A DNA stretch of 64,000 nt from Lucifuga dentata (lineage: Eukaryota; Chordata; Actinopteri; Ophidiiformes; Bythitidae): the NCBI GenBank assembly GCA_014773175.1, contig VXCM01000140.1, forward strand, positions 256,679 to 320,678, given 5' to 3'. Both the position numbers and the translations under genes were made by a program. This document shows positions 60,748-64,000 of the stretch, piece after piece (positions within the stretch are counted from its first letter, which is position 1; each line of letters opens with the position of its first letter). The notes beneath the pieces are model-generated. The model made no database searches and was not told where the DNA came from. It saw nothing but the letters and a program-made list of their open reading frames with translations.

Positions 60748-60876
60748 TCATTCAGGTTGGTTTTGGCTGGCGGTGAGAGCGGCTCCCAGCCTATCTATGA
60801 AGCAATGAACGTCACTGAAGGAGTTGTAGAGTGGCACCGGGGCGACACGCAGCACGCTGGGCTCCCTCATGTCACA
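60748..60876 (-). CDS. kynu: kynu terminal exon
   Basis: The last exon holds 42 codons and a TGA. It encodes [20 protein letters not shown] and a short hydrophilic tail ending in QNQPE. The Arg of [12 protein letters not shown] is the conserved residue that binds the substrate carboxylate. The acceptor is TGTGACATGAGTGTGACAT-free and ends in CAG just upstream; phase 0 matches the preceding exon. Confidence 0.96.
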   Translation of the reverse strand, partial: CDMREPSVLRVAPVPLYNSFSDVHCFIDRLGAALTASQNQPE

Positions 60877-63679
60877 CTGAGTAACAAAGGAAAGGTCGTC
60901 CAGGTCAGATTAAGAATAAATCAACTTTTAAATATTTTAATACTTGCAAATCTGCTATTTGTCATGTTGTCGTTTTTCTGGTTCTATCTGTTCATGTTCT
61001 ATTTTAAGCTACGGTCACCAAACTAGAGCCTGATACTGATTTTTAAGGCAGATGCTGATACTGACATTTAAAACTTAAAAAATTATAATAATGATATAGC
61101 TGCCAATATTCTTTTATTTTTTACATAAAGATTTTCTTTGCATGAGTCGTTTAGACTTCTTAAAACTTCTGCCTTTGGTATGTTGTATGGTTCAACGCCA
61201 GCGACTTTCATATCTTATCACACATTGTTGGTGGGTCCGGAGAGATTTGATCTGGATTAATCTGCTGCTGGTGTTTCTTCCAAAAACAGGGCATCATGCA
61301 GAGAAAGACTTAAAGGACCAAAAAAAACCCTGAAAACAAGTTGATTTTAATAGTATACCAGAATGAACTGAAACCAAAGGAAGGTAGGAAAAATATTTTT
61401 AATTCACCGTTCCAGTAGTATGCTTTGGGAAATGATTGTCAGTAACGTTAAGTGCATGAAAATTGAATATATTCGGCTTAAACTTGCAAAATGAGTGGTA
61501 TGGCCCTTGAAGTATTATAAAATAGCAGCTACTTACAGTGACGCCCCTCTTCTCCAGCTCCTGGAAGACTTTTCGAATGGGGATGGAGAAGGAGATAGAG
61601 AGCTGGCAGCCTCTCTGATGGGGGTCAGAGGGCGTGACGATGTGGATGTAGGGTTTGTTTGGCTGGGTGGGGTCTTTGGTGTAGTAGTGCTGCAGTAGAT
61701 ATTCCAGGTACCCCGTCAGCAAGATGGACTTGCTGCGCAGGGCCTCCATGCCGGTCCTCTCAAACAGCTGGGACACAAAAATACAGATGACTTAACGCAC
61801 ATCTCAATAGGGCCTCAAAATGTATTTGTACTAAAACTATAATTTCATGTACACTTTTTATGCTGAAGTAATTATGCCAAAGGTAAATAATCTGATAAAT
61901 GCCAGATCTCTATATTTAGTTTTGTCTTTATCACAACTTGTATAGACTTTTTCTAAGGCTCTGAGAAATAGACACTCAGGAAGTGATATAAACCCCTCCC
62001 TGTTGGTGTGTCAGCCTTTTCCCTCCAAGCAGAGTTGCATGGGAGACAAAAGAATAAGACAAAAAGACAATGTAAGTGGATTTATGGACTTTACACTCAT
62101 TTAATCTCATTTTATTTCATTAATAGTTCATTGCTTTGAGTGTTTAATTGATTTTGCATTTATTTTTTTTACATTTTATTAGATCCCATGTTCATCACCA
62201 TTGTCAAGATTATTGATGCATTAATTGAAGTAAGTTTTTTTTTATTGACCGAATTTACCTTGCTGATGTACTCCTTTTCTTCTGCTGTTTGATATTATTG
62301 ATACTATTTTGTAATATTTCTGGGCTTTTTTTTACTGGAAAAAATAATCATCCGCCTCTGTTTCATCCACATTTTGTTGGAATGGCTTTTGGGATCCGTG
62401 TGTCTAAACGTGTACCCCAGCTGCACTCTGATTGGCTGATTCACTTGATGCATCTCAGTGCATTTTGGAATGCATTCATTTGCTGTCTAAGCAGTGCCTT
62501 CATCACCATCATCATTTTTCTTAAAGTCCATTTGTTAACACAGCTTGTTAGGGTATGAAGATGTGTAATGTACCTCCAAACTGGCCTGAAGAGTGCAGAC
62601 CAGCAGGATGGGCTGGTTTGACAGTCTGAAGCCGCTCACTCCAGCCTGCAGCTCCATCACTGAGAGAAGACAAGAATACATGCAACCGTCTCTGCATGCA
62701 ATGCTACATGCATTGAAAACTACATTACTATACTGTATCCTGGCTTAAGTATTATACCAAAAGGCCTACAAGTTACAGTAACAAACTCAGGTCATCTGTG
62801 GTTGTTATTTTTAACAGTCAGATACACCTCAGTCTATTAGTTCTGAAATGATTTCTTAGTTTTTTTTTTTTTTTTNTTTTTTTTTTTTTTTATCTCAAGC
62901 TAAAGGTTATTAAGAAGGATGAATCCAGATCATTTAAACTACTAAATTCTAACAGTGAAGAGGAAATTACTCTTCACAAAGGATTTGTAGCTGTAACATC
63001 CAATTTAACCACAAGATGGCAGCAGAAATCTACATGAGATTGTTTACTTGGCCCCTGTTTGACAAGGTAAAATGAAAGAAAATAATTTTTCAGTACCATT
63101 AGTCATCTTGAAGCGAGTTTTTAAATCATGTCCCCACCATCCTAACAGCCTGGAGGGTACAGAAGAAAGTGATGTCAAAATTATATTTACATTATTTCTA
63201 AGAAAAAAAGAAAGATAAAAAGCACAAGAACTTTGTCATTTGGAGCGAGGTCAGATAAATGTGTTAAAATAACAAAATTATACACGTTATGTGCATATAT
63301 TTAACTTATGTGATGTGTACAAAGATGTGTAATGAAACTTTGAAACGATGCTTTTGTAAAGTGTGAAGTACTCACGCTGGTTTGATGGTGTGTTTAAGTT
63401 TTTCGTGGATAAATGCGCCCCCTATGCCACCGGCACCTGAATTTAGATACTGTCAGAGGCAAACATCAGTTATTTGCGCATTGTCATTCATAATTTCATA
63501 TTTGTACAATCAAAAAAGTGGTCATTGATGCATTCAGGAAACGAGTTGGCTGTTGGATTTTCTATTCTCCTATGGTCGACCTTGTACGAGCACCAGCAGG
63601 CGAAGTCGACACCCCAATCGTGAAGCTTCAGGTGAATGTTTCCTACTGCGTGTGCAAGGTCAAAACCTACATAGCAGCC
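60748..63679 (-). CDS. kynu: kynureninase, C-terminal 223 residues (six exons; 5' part outside window)
   Basis: Kynureninase is a cytosolic, PLP-dependent homodimeric hydrolase. It cleaves kynurenine to anthranilate plus alanine and 3-hydroxykynurenine to 3-hydroxyanthranilate plus alanine, in tryptophan breakdown towards NAD. Six exons (63581-63679, 63376-63449, 63097-63149, 62574-62659, 61537-61767, 60748-60876) join in phase to 223 codons plus TGA, about the C-terminal half of the usual ~465 residues. Family landmarks appear in order: [10 protein letters not shown] (PLP-site Asp and His), CWCSYK with the Schiff-base lysine (Lys276 in human), [33 protein letters not shown]-type [10 protein letters not shown], and [11 protein letters not shown] with the conserved Arg. 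The catalytic lysine is followed by 190 residues, as expected for the vertebrate enzyme. All introns are GT..AG and no exon contains a stop or frameshift. It looks intact and functional; the N-terminal exons lie beyond 64000. Confidence 0.97.
61310..61509. mobile_element. TTAA-MITE fragment (copy I) inside a kynu intron
   Basis: The fragment starts with TTAAAGGACCA and then jumps to the right half of the family: AACAAGTTGATTTTAATAG, GAATGAACTGAAACCA, GGAAATGATTGTCAGTAAC, ending in a decayed GGTATGGCCCTTGA. It is internally deleted compared with the complete copy at 30964-31549. It lies 27 bp from the donor of the 61537-61767 exon. Confidence 0.85.
61537..61767 (-). CDS. kynu: kynu exon [10 protein letters not shown]...EKRGVT
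   Basis: This 77-codon exon is in phase 0 at both ends. It encodes the helix [18 protein letters not shown], then the THIVTPSD-like [17 protein letters not shown] strand and [10 protein letters not shown], all characteristic of the C-terminal small domain. The donor GTAAGT is strong. A MITE remnant begins only 27 nt into the downstream intron. Confidence 0.97.
62574..62659 (-). CDS. kynu: kynu exon [16 protein letters not shown]
   Basis: This 86 bp exon completes the Val codon and encodes [16 protein letters not shown], then [12 protein letters not shown]. The Asn of the RLSNQP segment aligns with the conserved substrate-side Asn of the family. The acceptor is TTCTCTCAG and the donor GTACAT. 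The exon leaves in phase 0. Confidence 0.95.
62860..62891. other. single-N gap in poly-T, kynu intron
   Basis: N at 62876 inside a T run, in the intron between the 63097 and 62574 exons. It does not touch coding sequence. Confidence 0.9.
63097..63149 (-). CDS. kynu: kynu exon [15 protein letters not shown]
   Basis: This small 53 bp exon was found by phase matching. It supplies the last base of the Ala codon, then [17 protein letters not shown], then one base of a Val codon. The tryptophan pair corresponds to the active-site Trp region of the family. The acceptor is ACCCTCCAG and the donor GTACTG. Confidence 0.94.
63376..63449 (-). CDS. kynu: kynu exon YLNSGAGG...HTIKP
   Basis: This 74 bp exon enters in phase 0 and leaves after two bases of an Ala codon (GC). 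It encodes [17 protein letters not shown] and the HTIKP stretch, directly after the catalytic lysine as in other vertebrate kynureninases. The acceptor is CTGACAG and the donor GTGAGT. Confidence 0.96.
63581..63679 (-). CDS. kynu: kynu exon with the PLP lysine
   Basis: This exon of 33 codons is in phase 0 at both ends. It encodes [14 protein letters not shown], then [14 protein letters not shown]. The Asp and His of the first motif contact the PLP ring, and the final Lys is the Schiff-base residue, so the catalytic lysine codon is the last codon before the intron. The acceptor is CCCTCAG. The donor is AAG followed by GTCGAC, which is GT but poor at positions +3 to +6. Confidence 0.96.
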
Positions 63680-63930
63680 CTGAGGGGCAAATAGAACATT
63701 ATTAGTCACGATATATGATGTTTTCATAAAAATATCTGCTTTGCTGCTCTTTTTTCCACGTTTAAGAAGTGAAAACTCAGATAAATCATCATGAAATAAA
63801 TCATTACTACTATTACAATTAATAAAAATAAATCACACCAAATTCTGTTAATCTGGTAAGAAGTTTTTGAGAGACTAAAATTAATACACTGATTATATAC
63901 AGTGAATTAATATACATATAAAATAATATA
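63680..63930 (-). other. kynu intron sequence upstream of the catalytic exon
   Basis: AT-rich intron with no exon visible up to the repeat at 63931; the preceding coding exon must lie beyond 64000. Confidence 0.7.
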
Positions 63931-64000
63931 CAGCTAATGCAGCCTCAAGAGGGCACAAGCCATTGTCCTCCTTGTGCCGGTCCCAAGCCCGAATAAATGC
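63931..64000. repeat. edge of a teleost interspersed repeat (CTCCTTGTGCCGGTCCCAAG type)
   Basis: The last 70 bases carry GGCACAAGCCATTGTCCTCC followed by TTGTGCCGGTCCCAAGCCCG. I recognise this as part of a sequence widely repeated in teleost genomes. The element continues past the right edge, so its class and full length cannot be judged here. It lies in a kynu intron. Confidence 0.55.

Overview
The window looks like vertebrate nuclear DNA from a ray-finned fish, probably a percomorph. Four things point that way: the only gene I can name is a kynureninase with short introns (131-806 bp); microsatellites are dense; there are AAGTAC-rich and GGTCCCAAGCC-type repeats that I associate with teleost genomes; and a palindromic TTAA-flanked MITE family recurs. 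I see no bacterial or viral gene organisation and no CRISPR array.

Right end (about 60.4-64.0 kb): the 3' half of kynureninase (kynu) lies on the minus strand. Six exons with canonical GT/AG borders and matching phases encode the last 223 residues, including the PLP lysine. The 5' exons lie beyond the right edge. Two possible poly(A) signals follow the stop.

Remaining 60 kb: no gene could be named. Two plus-strand clusters of phase-compatible candidate exons (3.67-4.76 kb and 50.5-55.6 kb) read like protein but match no family I recognise, and several single candidate exons are weaker. Between them are many repeat-free blocks of balanced composition with homeodomain-like (TAATTA, ATTA) and E-box motifs, notably near 18.2-18.7, 31.95-32.2, 35.9-36.7, 40.1-40.4, 44.5-45.0, 49.4-50.1, 57.5-57.8 and 58.6-58.9 kb. 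They look like conserved cis-regulatory elements. In other vertebrates KYNU lies near ARHGAP15, GTDC1 and ZEB2, a regulatory-element-rich neighbourhood; applying this here is inference.

Repeats: nine copies or fragments of one MITE family (about 586 bp when complete, about 88 bp inverted ends, TTAA at the tips). One copy carries a second element with 22 bp perfect inverted ends, and one fragment abuts a kynu splice donor. Fifteen single-N gaps break the assembly. Four are flanked by exact or near-exact 61-65 bp duplicates that are almost certainly unmerged contig ends, not biology.

No clearly new biological system was found. The most interesting leads are the MITE family, the two unidentified exon clusters and the dense putative regulatory landscape.
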